Positions 23,942 through 34,225 of a stretch of DNA of 64,000 bases are shown piece after piece; the first letter of the stretch is position 1; the number at the start of each line of letters is the position of its first letter. The DNA is from Tomocerus qinae (Eukaryota; Arthropoda; Collembola; Entomobryomorpha; Tomoceridae). The notes beneath the pieces were generated by a model. It saw only the letters and a program-made list of their open reading frames with translations, made no database searches and was not told the origin of the DNA. Both the position numbers and the translations under genes were made by a program. Location of the stretch: NCBI GenBank assembly GCA_020055645.1, contig CM034546.1:23002001-23066000 (forward strand), given 5' to 3'.

Positions 23942-25220
23942 AAACGAGGTGAGGCGGTTACAAAGAGATGTACCTAGAAAAAGAGGGCGACTCGCGTCAA
24001 ATAAGGTACGATATACTCACAAAAATTATGTATGAAATCCTAAAGTCAGTTTATTTATCGCATTATTGTGAATACGTCATTATTTTAATAATTTTGTTCA
24101 CATTAGATTTACGTTCGACAATTTGGTTACCTGCGGGTCTTGGATGCTTACTGATCGATTGCTATACGAACCGCTTTTATCGGTGTGTGCCACTTTAAAC
24201 GTATTTTTAAAAACCTGTAATAAATCCGTTCTACCAACGGAAAATAATGAGTACTGAAGTTAGGACTGTTGTTTAGATAGCTTAGAACTGTAAAGTATAG
24301 AAGTTTGCATGCTGAACATTATTAATTATTGTAATATTGATGCTTAACAAATTAATAGACAAAGTTATTCTTGAAAACATACTCAATTCTACAAAATTGG
24401 TAACTATAAATGGAATTATTGAAACCAAATGAGATTCGATTTGTAATAAAAGTAATAATACATATGAAAAAACTACACTATTGTTGATTACAAAACATTT
24501 TGAACTAGTTACAGCATCAAGTTTATATAGTTATAAACATTTACTTATAAGTAGTAGTTGGTAATCGATGAATTCGTGGAGGAATACCGTTTGTTTAGTT
24601 ATATTTACACAAATGCTGGGTGACCAATGTTTTAGTCTAATATACTATACTTTATAGTAGCAACATATATGGTGACATATATAAACCTATATGTTAACTA
24701 ATCCTATTTACAAGAAATTAAATATGTGACACTATATTCCTATAATTCTAGTTTTGCAACTATATAACCACAGCAATCGATACCAAATATCGATGTCAGG
24801 TTTATGTCACGACACAAGTTCAAGTGTAGGTATATATTTCATATATAAATTAGAAGGCGATCTTTATTACCCGACATTTTACAGCCACTAGTCACTTACT
24901 CTGCTTCTCCGAGTAAATTACCCTGTACACTATTAAACTTTCCCCTAACATACATATTCCTTCATTATCAAATATCCATCTCATTATTTTTGAACCAACT
25001 TAAATTGTTGTTACATTCAAATAATATTTTATTACCACAGAATCTATATAAATATTATAATATCATTATCTATATCTTATTAACTTTTCATATTAAATCG
25101 AAAATAAATTAACATGCTTCACAAGTATTAGTGAATTATTCACAAAAAGTTTACAATAGTGGTTTGGGATAAAAATATTGTGAAGCAATCATTAAACGTG
25201 TTTCAAAAACAAATATTGTA

Positions 25221-27680
25221 ATGAGGGTTTGTAGAAAAACAGCTATTGGAATTATTTTGATGGCTATTTTGATCGAACACAAAACTGTTTATTCGGAAAA
25301 ATTAAAAAACTTATTTTCCATAGGACAGGATTGTTACATTAATATAATATTTTACGAAAAGTATTCCCCACAAATGACAGCGATATGGAAGGAACTGTTT
25401 CAAACTGACATTCCATATTCCTTAACGAATGTTGTCTCATTAAAAAGGACTTTTACTCGAGACTATAAAAATATGTCACAACAGGCAAAGGAGTCAGAAT
25501 TGCGCCTAGATATTGATAGGTCGTTTCGATGTCCCGAAGTTTATCAGGGAAAATTGGAAAGATGCTCACCTTATTTGATTAATAGATTCAAATGCGTCGT
25601 GCATTTTTCTGTGGATATGAATTATACAAACTTCATTGAGCAGCTATTGACAGAATATATAATTGATTATGTAGGAATACATTTCAGGATTTCTATATAT
25701 CCTACTGTGTTTCAAAAGCCTTACCTTTCATTGCGGAAAACATGTTATGAAGGAAGATATAAATATTTCGAAAGGGAATATTACACAAAAGTTTATTTTC
25801 TCGTTCGAAAACAAGTTTTGGGTAGCTTGAAGAACCAAACTAAATTTTTGAAAGACATTTCTAAACGTTTTCGTGAATTGGACGGAGAATATTTTGTTCG
25901 TTCATTAGAAAAAGGAGACGACAGGATATTTTTCGTTTGTGTTAACTGTCAGCACCAAAATGTAAAAGGAATTAAAGGAAGATCAAATGAATTTATGGAT
26001 AGCTTGGTTAACTTACACAATGCCGCCTCAGGAAGTGTTAACCATAAATTTTTGAGGAAGTCCCTTGCAGACACTAGGTTGAAAAATTCATTAAAAGCAA
26101 GAATACTTGTAGAAATTCGTCGTTTTCCAGCGATGGAACAATATTATGCAGGCCCAGTATTACAAAAAGAAAAATTTTCATCAGCTTTTAGAGGAGGCAA
26201 GATCGACGTCGTCGTCATTTTATCTTCGATTGCTCTTCACTATTTTCCCAATGCAACACTTACTACATTTAGCAGAGGCAACGGCTTATTGAAGATACAC
26301 ATCTCTTCAATTGGAGCAGTACCTACCCATACAAAAAACTTCATTGTGTCTCAATCAGACAGTTACAATTATATATCTTGTGTTGTTCTGGAGGATGAAA
26401 GTCTTTCGTTCTACGGCTACATCCGTCCATTTGATTTCTCTTCTTGGATTGGCATTCTGTTGACAATATTACTTGTCGCTTTCTTCTTCCAACTCACTTT
26501 GTATTTGAAGCACAACCAAGTCCACCATTTCATTTTCACTTGTTGTGCTTATGCACTCTGCAACAATTGCGGATATCCTAAAAAGTTGGACAAATATTTC
26601 TGGTTCAAACTTGTTTTGGGTCTATATCTATTAATGTTCATCATTCTCACCTACGGCTATGCAGGAATTGTCATCACGGATTTAACTGAACCCAGAGCTG
26701 TAAGGCAAATTGAGTCTTTTGAGGAAATTGCAACTTTTCAAGATATTTCAGTTGTCAGTCCACTTAAAGGAAAGTGGCCATACGAATTGATGTTTATACA
26801 CCCTACAGAACAAAAAAATATATTGTACTCATACTATTGTCATGTAATTTTCAACCAAAGAATACCTTATGATCGAAAAGACCTAGCTAAAAATATTGAA
26901 AACTGCATAAGAAAGAAATTTATTTCACGTAAACTCACATTTCGAAATGTATCGATCCAAACAGTTCGGTCAACTTTACAGTTTAAAAACAAACTTTTTT
27001 GGGATAAAGCACTTTTTTTGCTCTCCTTGGATTCCTATTGGTTTCCTACTTTTGATAAAAGGTTAAAAGCAATTGAGAAAAAACTTATTTTTCCAAATAT
27101 TGCCCCACAACTTTCCTTTCAACATTGGATTTCTCAATGTAACAAATCCGTGTTTGTAGATAGACAGAGCCGAATCCATCGATTTTTAAACGATTCTCAT
27201 TGGGACATTAAAAAAGGTGTCAAACCAAGACGAAAGTTGTACATTGGAGTACCTGATAACGTCACTATTGATTTTGGTATGTCAGTCGAGAGTAGATCTA
27301 TGTTTCTAACAGAATACATAAAAAGGAAACTTTTCATTTTATCCCAATCTGGACTCTACGTTCAATGGATGGATGTATTCAATCATTTTAATTACACCCC
27401 ATGTCAACATTGTTTCGACAGGGAACAACCACGTGCTTTGAATTTTTACAATTCAAACATTTTCACCATTTTCGCCATTTCTTTTGTAATTTTCTTATTC
27501 TCCTGGTTGACATTCTTCTGGGAGATAAAACAATTATTGCTTCTAATGGTTCATATAATTTTTTATTTGATTTCCAAATTTTTCAAAACAATGTTTCGAA
27601 AAATGAAGAGAAGAATTAGGTCCATGTTTTGGCAGTGGAGACTCAAGGGATTTATAAAAAGTAGATTCCGGAACAAATAA
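25221..27680 (+). CDS. Divergent ionotropic receptor (IR-2), intact, 819 aa
   Basis: A single open frame without introns. Signal peptide about 1-25, a long extracellular region to about 405 with many potential N-glycosylation sites, then NYISCVVLEDESLSFYGYIRPF just before M1 (about 408-428), a pore loop near 434-450, M2 about 461-487 (MFIILTYGYAGIVITDL), the second ligand lobe, M3 about 745-768 ending WE, and a basic cytoplasmic tail. This is the iGluR/IR order: S1, M1, P, M2, S2, M3. The SFYGYIRPF block is shared with the two IR genes at 55.8-64 kb, so these three form a subfamily distinct from IR-1. It is expected to act as a chemosensory channel subunit at the dendritic membrane, usually together with a conserved co-receptor. 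The ligand cannot be inferred. Nothing is broken in the frame. Confidence 0.9.
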   Translation: MRVCRKTAIGIILMAILIEHKTVYSEKLKNLFSIGQDCYINIIFYEKYSPQMTAIWKELFQTDIPYSLTNVVSLKRTFTRDYKNMSQQAKESELRLDIDRSFRCPEVYQGKLERCSPYLINRFKCVVHFSVDMNYTNFIEQLLTEYIIDYVGIHFRISIYPTVFQKPYLSLRKTCYEGRYKYFEREYYTKVYFLVRKQVLGSLKNQTKFLKDISKRFRELDGEYFVRSLEKGDDRIFFVCVNCQHQNVKGIKGRSNEFMDSLVNLHNAASGSVNHKFLRKSLADTRLKNSLKARILVEIRRFPAMEQYYAGPVLQKEKFSSAFRGGKIDVVVILSSIALHYFPNATLTTFSRGNGLLKIHISSIGAVPTHTKNFIVSQSDSYNYISCVVLEDESLSFYGYIRPFDFSSWIGILLTILLVAFFFQLTLYLKHNQVHHFIFTCCAYALCNNCGYPKKLDKYFWFKLVLGLYLLMFIILTYGYAGIVITDLTEPRAVRQIESFEEIATFQDISVVSPLKGKWPYELMFIHPTEQKNILYSYYCHVIFNQRIPYDRKDLAKNIENCIRKKFISRKLTFRNVSIQTVRSTLQFKNKLFWDKALFLLSLDSYWFPTFDKRLKAIEKKLIFPNIAPQLSFQHWISQCNKSVFVDRQSRIHRFLNDSHWDIKKGVKPRRKLYIGVPDNVTIDFGMSVESRSMFLTEYIKRKLFILSQSGLYVQWMDVFNHFNYTPCQHCFDREQPRALNFYNSNIFTIFAISFVIFLFSWLTFFWEIKQLLLLMVHIIFYLISKFFKTMFRKMKRRIRSMFWQWRLKGFIKSRFRNK

Positions 27681-28775
27681 CTAAATATCAATAGTTATTA
27701 TCTGTACGGAATTTTCATCTTTTCACATTTTGATGCTTGCTACTATATACTGCCTAGCATGAAATTACAGCACACACAAATATAAGCAAATTTTAATAAT
27801 CTTGCCATTTGATATATGGCATAAATTAATTTACCACTGTACTGTAGATTTTCATAAAGACGTTTGTAATTAGCAATTAGCTATAATGGATGCAAATGCA
27901 TACTGATATGTTCTGCATACTTTGTTTAGTATTATCAGTGCTTTACATTTACACTGTTATTGCTAGTTGTGAATCCAAATTATTTTGAATTCTTCGTGGG
28001 AAAATATCAATAGGCATTCAATGATCAACTATATCATATAGCAATGATATGATGTAAAGAATAAATAGTACATATGTTGTCCAGTTTTACTATGTCACTA
28101 GTTGTGTTATAAAAGCTTTTTTTAAATCGTCGCTTGGATTCTCCAGTCTGGGTTAACTACTAGGTGCGTGGTTGGCTTATTTATGGTAAATATAGCAAAT
28201 AGTTAAAAGGGATCAAATGTTGCGTGCTTTGTACTCAGTACTTAACTGAGCTGTCTTTATGTTTATTCAATAGTCTTTATATATCTCAAAATAGCATTTG
28301 CATTCATTTCCCTCTAAAATGATTTTGTATTTTCCTGTTTATTGAAAATTTACTTTTTTCATTCATTTTCCTTAAACATAATGGCATCATGTCATTACAC
28401 TGGAGTGCCTCATTTTTTCAATGGATATGGATACATTGAAAGCAGTAACATGAAGCGTGAGGTGAGAGGACTTTTTTTGTCCAATTATTTCGTGGCTGGT
28501 CTATGGGTATTCAGTTTCCATGGGTAACTCTTTCTGTTGTTATTAACTTTTAACTAAGAACTATAATTACCTAGTTAAAATTTCAGAAATATGAGAGTAA
28601 AATTTCTCCTTTGCCTTTCCTTAAGCTATAATTTCAAATAGACAGCCTGAAGTATGCCTAACGCATAAGTGTTCGTGGAATTATTATTTATTACTGTGTA
28701 ATGCAAGTTTTATTTAGGTATATTTATTCACAAAAATATTTTCTCAATGGAATGGTATAGAATTAGGAAACTCAC
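27681..28775. other. Intergenic; searched for missing SDR exons, none found
   Basis: AT-rich sequence downstream of both IR-2 (plus) and the SDR exons (minus). I looked on the minus strand for the YxxxK active-site region and the C-terminal SDR sequence and found neither. The frame at 28342-28527 (plus) has no support. Confidence 0.4.
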
Positions 28776-30789
28776 GATAGACGATATGTTGACAATGGAG
28801 GCACCTTCAATTTTGGATGCAATCATTCCCTTTGCCACTATTTGACCGATATTGACCATAGCCCGATAGTTGACATTAAATTGTCTATAAATAAAAGTAA
28901 ACAAAAAGAGCATAACCATGAGCCAGATAGTGCGAGGTAAAAATTATAAGCATTTACTAATTATCCAGTCATTGTTTACATTAGATTGTTCTTAAAGGTA
29001 GTAATTTGTGACGCATAAGAATAATTATTTGTATCCTACAAATAAGCAAATAAATATTTTGACATTAACATTGAAGTGCAGATTCTCAAAATCTGAATTT
29101 AAAAAAAATATGAACGGAAAGGAAATATATGATTTAAGTTTGAGCAAAATGTTGTCAAATTAGTCATAAAAGTTTAAAGTTTTTTAAAAAAGGAAATATA
29201 TTATAAAAGAAAATAACTCGTTTCCTTTTTTAGTTTAATGAAATATTAAAATTTGATTCAGAATCAACCATTTATATTTTCATAATTGGGTGTGAAACGC
29301 AAATACGATTTTATAAACGTTTAAAACACATTTTCATGTCCTGCTAATAAGTGTCCAGCAACGTATTAGTAATGGTCATCAGTAAATAAAGGTACAGCAA
29401 ATATAGCAACAACCAACTGTTTACTTGTCCAAGGATTCCTTAGTAGTCTCCATGAAAGATTCAAAAATGACCATTCCAGCATTGTTAACTAAATGATCCA
29501 TGCTCCCGAAAGATTCAATAACGCTTCGGGTTGCATCCCAATCACTCAAATCGACAACTGCATAAGTGAGATTTGGGAATTCGGTCTTTAGCTTTTTAAG
29601 AGCTTCTTCGTCCTTGTCCACAGTAAAAACCACTGCGTTGCCATCGTAAAATTTTTTGACCAAAGCCCGCCCAATTCCTTCAGAAAAATCAAAATTTGAT
29701 TACTACTTGTATCAAACAAAACTGATCGCAGATGTTTATGTACCCGTAGTTAACTTTTTAATTTTTAATCTCGCAATCACTCGTTTTGAAAACGTGGGCT
29801 TCTTGAGTTAACTTTTACACCTCATTTATAATCCCATTTATCTTTTGTTCTGGGCTGGCGAAGCACTGAGCTCTAAACGAATCGTGACCGGAGAAAAAAG
29901 GCCACCCAATAAGCTTGGTGGGTGGTCAATTGATTCTCAATCACGGTTTCTTCGCAGCTCACTACTTTAATAACAAAGAACAAAGACCAATTAATAGGAT
30001 TAAAAATAAACTGGAAAAGTTAGCTGAATATGATAATAACATTTACTTAAGTTAAACTTCATGACTTCGAAGTTCAAGTAGTGATGGAATTTATATAGTC
30101 CACTTCTTTTGTTCAGTCCCCTTAGTCGTTTTAAACTTCCAAATTTTTTGTATTAAAAATTGAACGGGAGCTTTAAAAATTGCCAAATCTTAGGAACAAT
30201 TTATTTTGGGTGCTAACTTCAAGTGAGCAATTGAGTATACCGTCCCTTAAGGAACCAAATAGCCTATCTCCACTTTTCGTTTTGTGGACGAAATAGCCTA
30301 TCTCCATTTTTCGTTTTGTGGACGAAATAGCCTATCTCCATTTTTCGTTTTTGTGGACGAAATAGCCTAAACGCCATGGAGCCTAAATGCTGCGCCATGT
30401 ATAGGTGCTATGTAGAGAGTGTCTAGGCTATGGAGATAGGCTATTTCGTCCACAAAACGAAAAATGGAGATAGGCTATTTCGTCCACAAAACGAAAAGTG
30501 GAGATAGGCTATTTCGTCCACAAAACGAAAAGTGGAGATAGGCTATTTGGTTCCTTAAGGGACGATACACTATATTGCAGACTTTTTAGCCACAACTCAA
30601 TTATTGAAATTTAGTTATAAAATATTATTTTCGACCCACTACAATATTTTTTAATCAAATTGCTGAATCTCTCTTAACAAAAAAGTCGCATAACTAAATA
30701 TAAATAATTGTATAATTGTTAAATAGATTACCTCCTCCACCTCCTGTGATAAGAATGCGTTTTCCTGCAAAATTAATATTTACTGACAT
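28776..30789 (-). CDS. DCXR: L-xylulose reductase/carbonyl reductase-like SDR, three exons, 3' part not found
   Basis: Three minus-strand exons join in frame with GT..AG borders: 30789-30732 (58 nt), 29677-29425 (253 nt) and 28884-28776 (109 nt, donor GTGAGT). The first junction completes TGGGGGIG, the SDR cofactor motif TGxxxGIG. Exon 2 holds VDLSDWDATRSVIESFG and the NNAG motif. Exon 3 holds QFNVNYRAMVNIGQIVAKG and IVNISS, which includes the catalytic Ser region. The order and wording match DCXR, an NADPH-dependent cytosolic reductase of dicarbonyls and L-xylulose, normally about 244 aa. Only 140 codons are present. The exon with YxxxK and the C-terminus is absent from the next kilobase, so this is either a truncated gene copy or one whose later exons lie beyond IR-2. 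Intron 1 holds two foldback elements. Confidence 0.8.
29800..30030. mobile_element. Foldback element in intron 1 of the SDR gene
   Basis: The left arm, about 29803-29905 (AGTTAACTTTTACACC, TCTTTTGTTCTGG, GCGAAGCACTGAGCTC), is the imperfect inverse of the right arm, about 29925-30025 (GCGCAGCTCAC-like region, ACAAAGAACAAAGA, AAAAGTTAGCT). The centre contains GGCCACCCAATAAGCTTGG followed by its near inverse GGTGGGTGG. Non-coding; diverged. Confidence 0.55.
30238..30567. mobile_element. 330-bp MITE whose inverted repeats are themselves tandem arrays
   Basis: Ends are TACCGTCCCTTAAGGAACC and, inverted, TATCGTCCCTTAAGGAACC. Each arm holds three to four copies of a 36-37-bp unit with AATAGCCTATCTCCA and TTTTCGTTTTGTGGACG; the right arm has the same units inverted. 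A short unique centre (about 30370-30430) separates them. A flanking TA is compatible with a TA target but not proven. Non-coding; lies in intron 1 of the minus-strand SDR gene. Confidence 0.8.
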
Positions 30790-31120
30790 AGTGTGGTAGC
30801 AAACAGTATTTTAAGTCCAAATAAAACTTTATTGAGCAATAAACTTGAAAAAATGCCAAATATAAAAATGAAGTATCTATACACAGATGTAAATACTTCT
30901 TGCTGGTCGTTTGCTAAATGACCATCAAATATGAAATACCCTCTCTGATATTGAACAAGATACAACAATAACAATGTTAGTTTATCTTCTCTTCAAGGCT
31001 GCAGCCAAAAAAATGTTATTTTCTGGAGAAGTGCGAAATGTTTAGTGATTTATTACGGTTGTTAACAAAAATTCTTTAGTTTCCTCGATTTTTAAGATAG
31101 GAAGATTACCCACTGCCTTC

Positions 31121-32815
31121 AATGTACAAAATACCATTTACCACTTACCAGTGGTAAGTGGTTTTTAATGGTATTTAACGTTAAATACCGCTACCTAAAA
31201 AGTAGTGGTAAGTGGTATAAATGGTAGAAAGTGTTAAAAATAGTTTCATTTAAATTTCGTGTTTGAATTTTGAATAAAATTCGGTGCCAAAGTATGAAAT
31301 AGCTTAGCAGATCATTGTTGTCACAATTGATAAGTGTTCATGTGTGTTCAGTGATGTAAGGATTCAACCAATGGGGGCGCTAACTACCCTTGCCGATTGA
31401 GAATTTAATTGCAATTAAATTAGCATCAATTTTAAATGGGCGATACCAATACAATCTTTCTTTTCTCATTTTTTAATAACTTTTGGTGTACAATCAAATA
31501 AATATGATTAGTTTAATTGATTAAGTGGCTAATTGGAAATATTTCATAGAAAATAAAGTTTTAAAACTTATATTTTAGGAAGTCTAGTGTATCTGTACTC
31601 AGCGGTCTAAAAAATCGCTAAAATTTACCATTTTTACCATTAAATGCATTTTTACCATTAAGTGCATTTTATAAGGTTCATTTACACTGAAACCTTATTT
31701 GACTATCTTTGCTATTAGCAGCTGTGCTGTTAATAGCAAAGTTATTGTTATATTATATAGAAATAGTTAAGTACCTACTTATTGATTTGTTTTGTTTCTA
31801 AATTCTAACTTAGTCTAATTTTGGTTCCATAAGAACCATGTCTAAGACCTTTTGGTTTGTTATCTTCTAAAATAACATAAATTAAAAAATACCGTAAAGT
31901 ACCTTTCTGTTAAAAAACAATGCATTTCGGAAACTATAAAAGGAATCCAAAATGCATTGTTCTGGACACTTGCCTTCCCTCGGCCTACTGATCAAGTAGC
32001 ACTTCCTTATTAGCTGATCAAGCTATATTCCTTCCAACTGTTCAAGTTGCCCCTACTCATCTTAGCGACATCACACTGGGCCAAGTGTGACATCAATCTC
32101 TGCGCAAGAGGTCAACGGTCACTGTCCAAGTGTCATCGTCGCTGTCCAGTCATCCCCTCCGGTTGTCACGGTCCCAGCAGCAACTGACCAAGTTGTAAGT
32201 CCCCCTACTCTGTATTCTGTAGTTTGTATTTAGTTTGTATTCTAGTATTAATTAGTATTAAGGAGTTTGTCTGTGGGCCGTTGCTTTAGTCCGACACACA
32301 GAGAAACTCCAATTCTCAATTCATACATTGAATTGAGATCTATTTATGTAAAGTCACTTTGACTTGACGGTTTTGAGAATTGAGAATATATGCCTATAAC
32401 TAATACCTATATTGACTCTGGCTTATCTTATCTTATTTCTCGTGAGCTCGAGCTAGCTCGACTAACTTTGCATACACTAATTAGCATACACCAACCCATC
32501 ATAACCTAGCACTATTTACTCCGTTGATAGATATAGATTAAGGTAATACCTATAACACACTCGCCTAATCTTATCTCTTTCTCGACTCGCGACTTCGATC
32601 GTCCGAGTCTTATCTAGTATTAGCATAATCCTAATCTGCCTATGCGCACTCACTTTAACCTATTATTATTTATTTAGCCATTTTCACATAGCTTTTAGTC
32701 GTATCCTTCGTAATATTGGCCTAACAGGATATCTTATATACCTAACTAAACTATATTATAATTTTTACCACTGTGATGGTAAAAAGGGCTAAAAAGTGGT
32801 AAATTTTGTACACTG
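31121..32815 (+). mobile_element. hAT-type MITE copy 1, interrupted by a 1.09-kb insertion
   Basis: Ends CAATGTACAAAATA (one change from CAGTGTACAAAATA) and TTTTGTACACTG. Flanked by ACTGCCTT (31113-31120) and ACTGCCCT (32816-32823), an 8-bp target duplication with one mismatch. Without the internal insertion the copy is about 600 bp. The left part contains the palindromes CCACTTACCAGTGGTAAGTGG-type and GGTATTTAACGTTAAATACC. There is no transposase frame, so it depends on an hAT enzyme supplied elsewhere. Confidence 0.9.
31671..32760. mobile_element. 1090-bp insertion inside hAT MITE copy 1
   Basis: Comparison with uninterrupted copies puts the insertion between 31670 and 32761, with ATTTT duplicated on both sides (31666-31670 and 32761-32765). 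Its left end has two stem-loops: ATAAGGTT paired with AACCTTAT, and CTTTGCTATTAGCAG paired with CTGTTAATAGCAAAG. Further inside are GGAGTTTGTCTGTG..CACAGAGAAACTCC and repeated GATCAAG / TTCAAGTTGCCCCTAC words. The ends are not TG..CA and no inverted termini match, so LTR or DNA class cannot be assigned. No ORF. Confidence 0.7.
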
Positions 32816-33299
32816 ACTGCCCTACTCGCTCCGGCCATGCATTTCTTACGCAACTTCACAACTCAAATTAGATAGGCATTTCAACTCCGTATTAATATTT
32901 ATTAGCCTCATAGTTGCATACAGGGCATAGAAAAAATCAAGTCGAACAGGTTTCAGTAGTTAGAAACGTTTGCAAAGGACATCCAAAAGCGTTACACATT
33001 TACATGTACATATTTTGCTTGCAATAATTCATTGTTAATGGGTGCGACCTAAGCAGTTTGTCAATTTATAGCTTTCAGTTTGATAAAAAATGACTTTTTT
33101 GTTACAACTAGACTTAATTAAAAGTAAATTTTGCATCAATATTCTACTTATATAAGTACCTGAATCCTGAATGCTTAGACGTAGGAGGAGAGAGGGCGAA
33201 TGCAAGTTATCAATGGTATATTGTTCTTTTAACTCAGAACTTATTTTCAGTTCTGAACTTGAACTGTTTCAGTTTTGTACATGGCTAATATAATATCGA
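32816..33299. other. Non-coding stretch
   Basis: Sits between the hAT MITE and the 5' end of the LINE fragment. No motif or frame was recognised. Confidence 0.3.
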
Positions 33300-34225
33300 G
33301 GAAAGGCTAGGAAAAGAAAAAACGCAGGAAAATATTGATTTCACGCCTGACGAACTAAATGACTATTTTAGTGGTGTATGTACAGCTAGCAATAACTCCA
33401 CACTTCCACAAAAACCAAAAGAACTACCTAATGTAACAACAACCTTCTCACTAACTGACATTACTATACCTGAAATACAATCTGCTTGGAAATCAATTAA
33501 AAGAAAAACTCTCGGTTAACCGACTCCCTAGATTTAACACCTGTATATTTTAACTACCTAATTAATAATCAAAATGTATGTTGTATGCAACAGGAAATCT
33601 TTAATCAAAGTATCGCAGAAAATCATGTACCTAATAATATTAAAATATCTAAAATAGTACCTGTACCTAAGATAAGCAACCCAACAGCTCCAAGTCACTG
33701 TAGACCAATAGCAATACAAACAGTATTATCAAAAATAATGGAAAAGTGTATACATACAAAGCTTTCAACTTATGTAGAAAAAAACAACCTTCTTTACAAT
33801 AGCCAATTCGGTTTTAGGAAACACCACTCGACATTACATGCACAAATTGCTTTGACAGACATACTCTTTAAAAATATTGTAATGGGACATGTAAACATTA
33901 TTCTCTCACTAGATGTCGCCAAAGCTTTTGACCGCGTGTCCAAAAATGTACTAGAAACTAAGATGTCTTGGTATGGAATTGACCCGTCATGGTTCATTTC
34001 GTATCTAACGAATAGGCAACAGTATGTTATGGTAGAAAACAAAGTTTCAGAGACAAAAGGGGTGAATCTCGGTGTGCCCCAGGGCTCCGTACTAGGAAGT
34101 TTGTTATTTTCCATAGTTGTTAACGACTTACCAATACACATTAAAAATAGTTTATCAATTCAATTCGCAGATGACAACCAATTAATCATATCTGGTCATC
34201 CTGACCACATTAATTTACTATTGTC

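Larger units (their letters stand above)
21971..25220. other. Intergenic between two IR genes, with two repeat elements
   Basis: No gene seen outside the two repeats listed separately (22840-23075 and 23689-23941). The open frames at 23295-23531 and 23643-23840 (minus) and 23968-24198 (plus) show no motifs. The last 200 bases upstream of 25221 are AT-rich, with no clear core promoter. Confidence 0.35.

Noticed and set aside
31671..32760. Solo LTR inside the hAT MITE
   Set aside because: The 5-bp duplication fits an LTR integration, but the ends exposed by the empty-site comparison are not TG..CA, so I left it unclassified.
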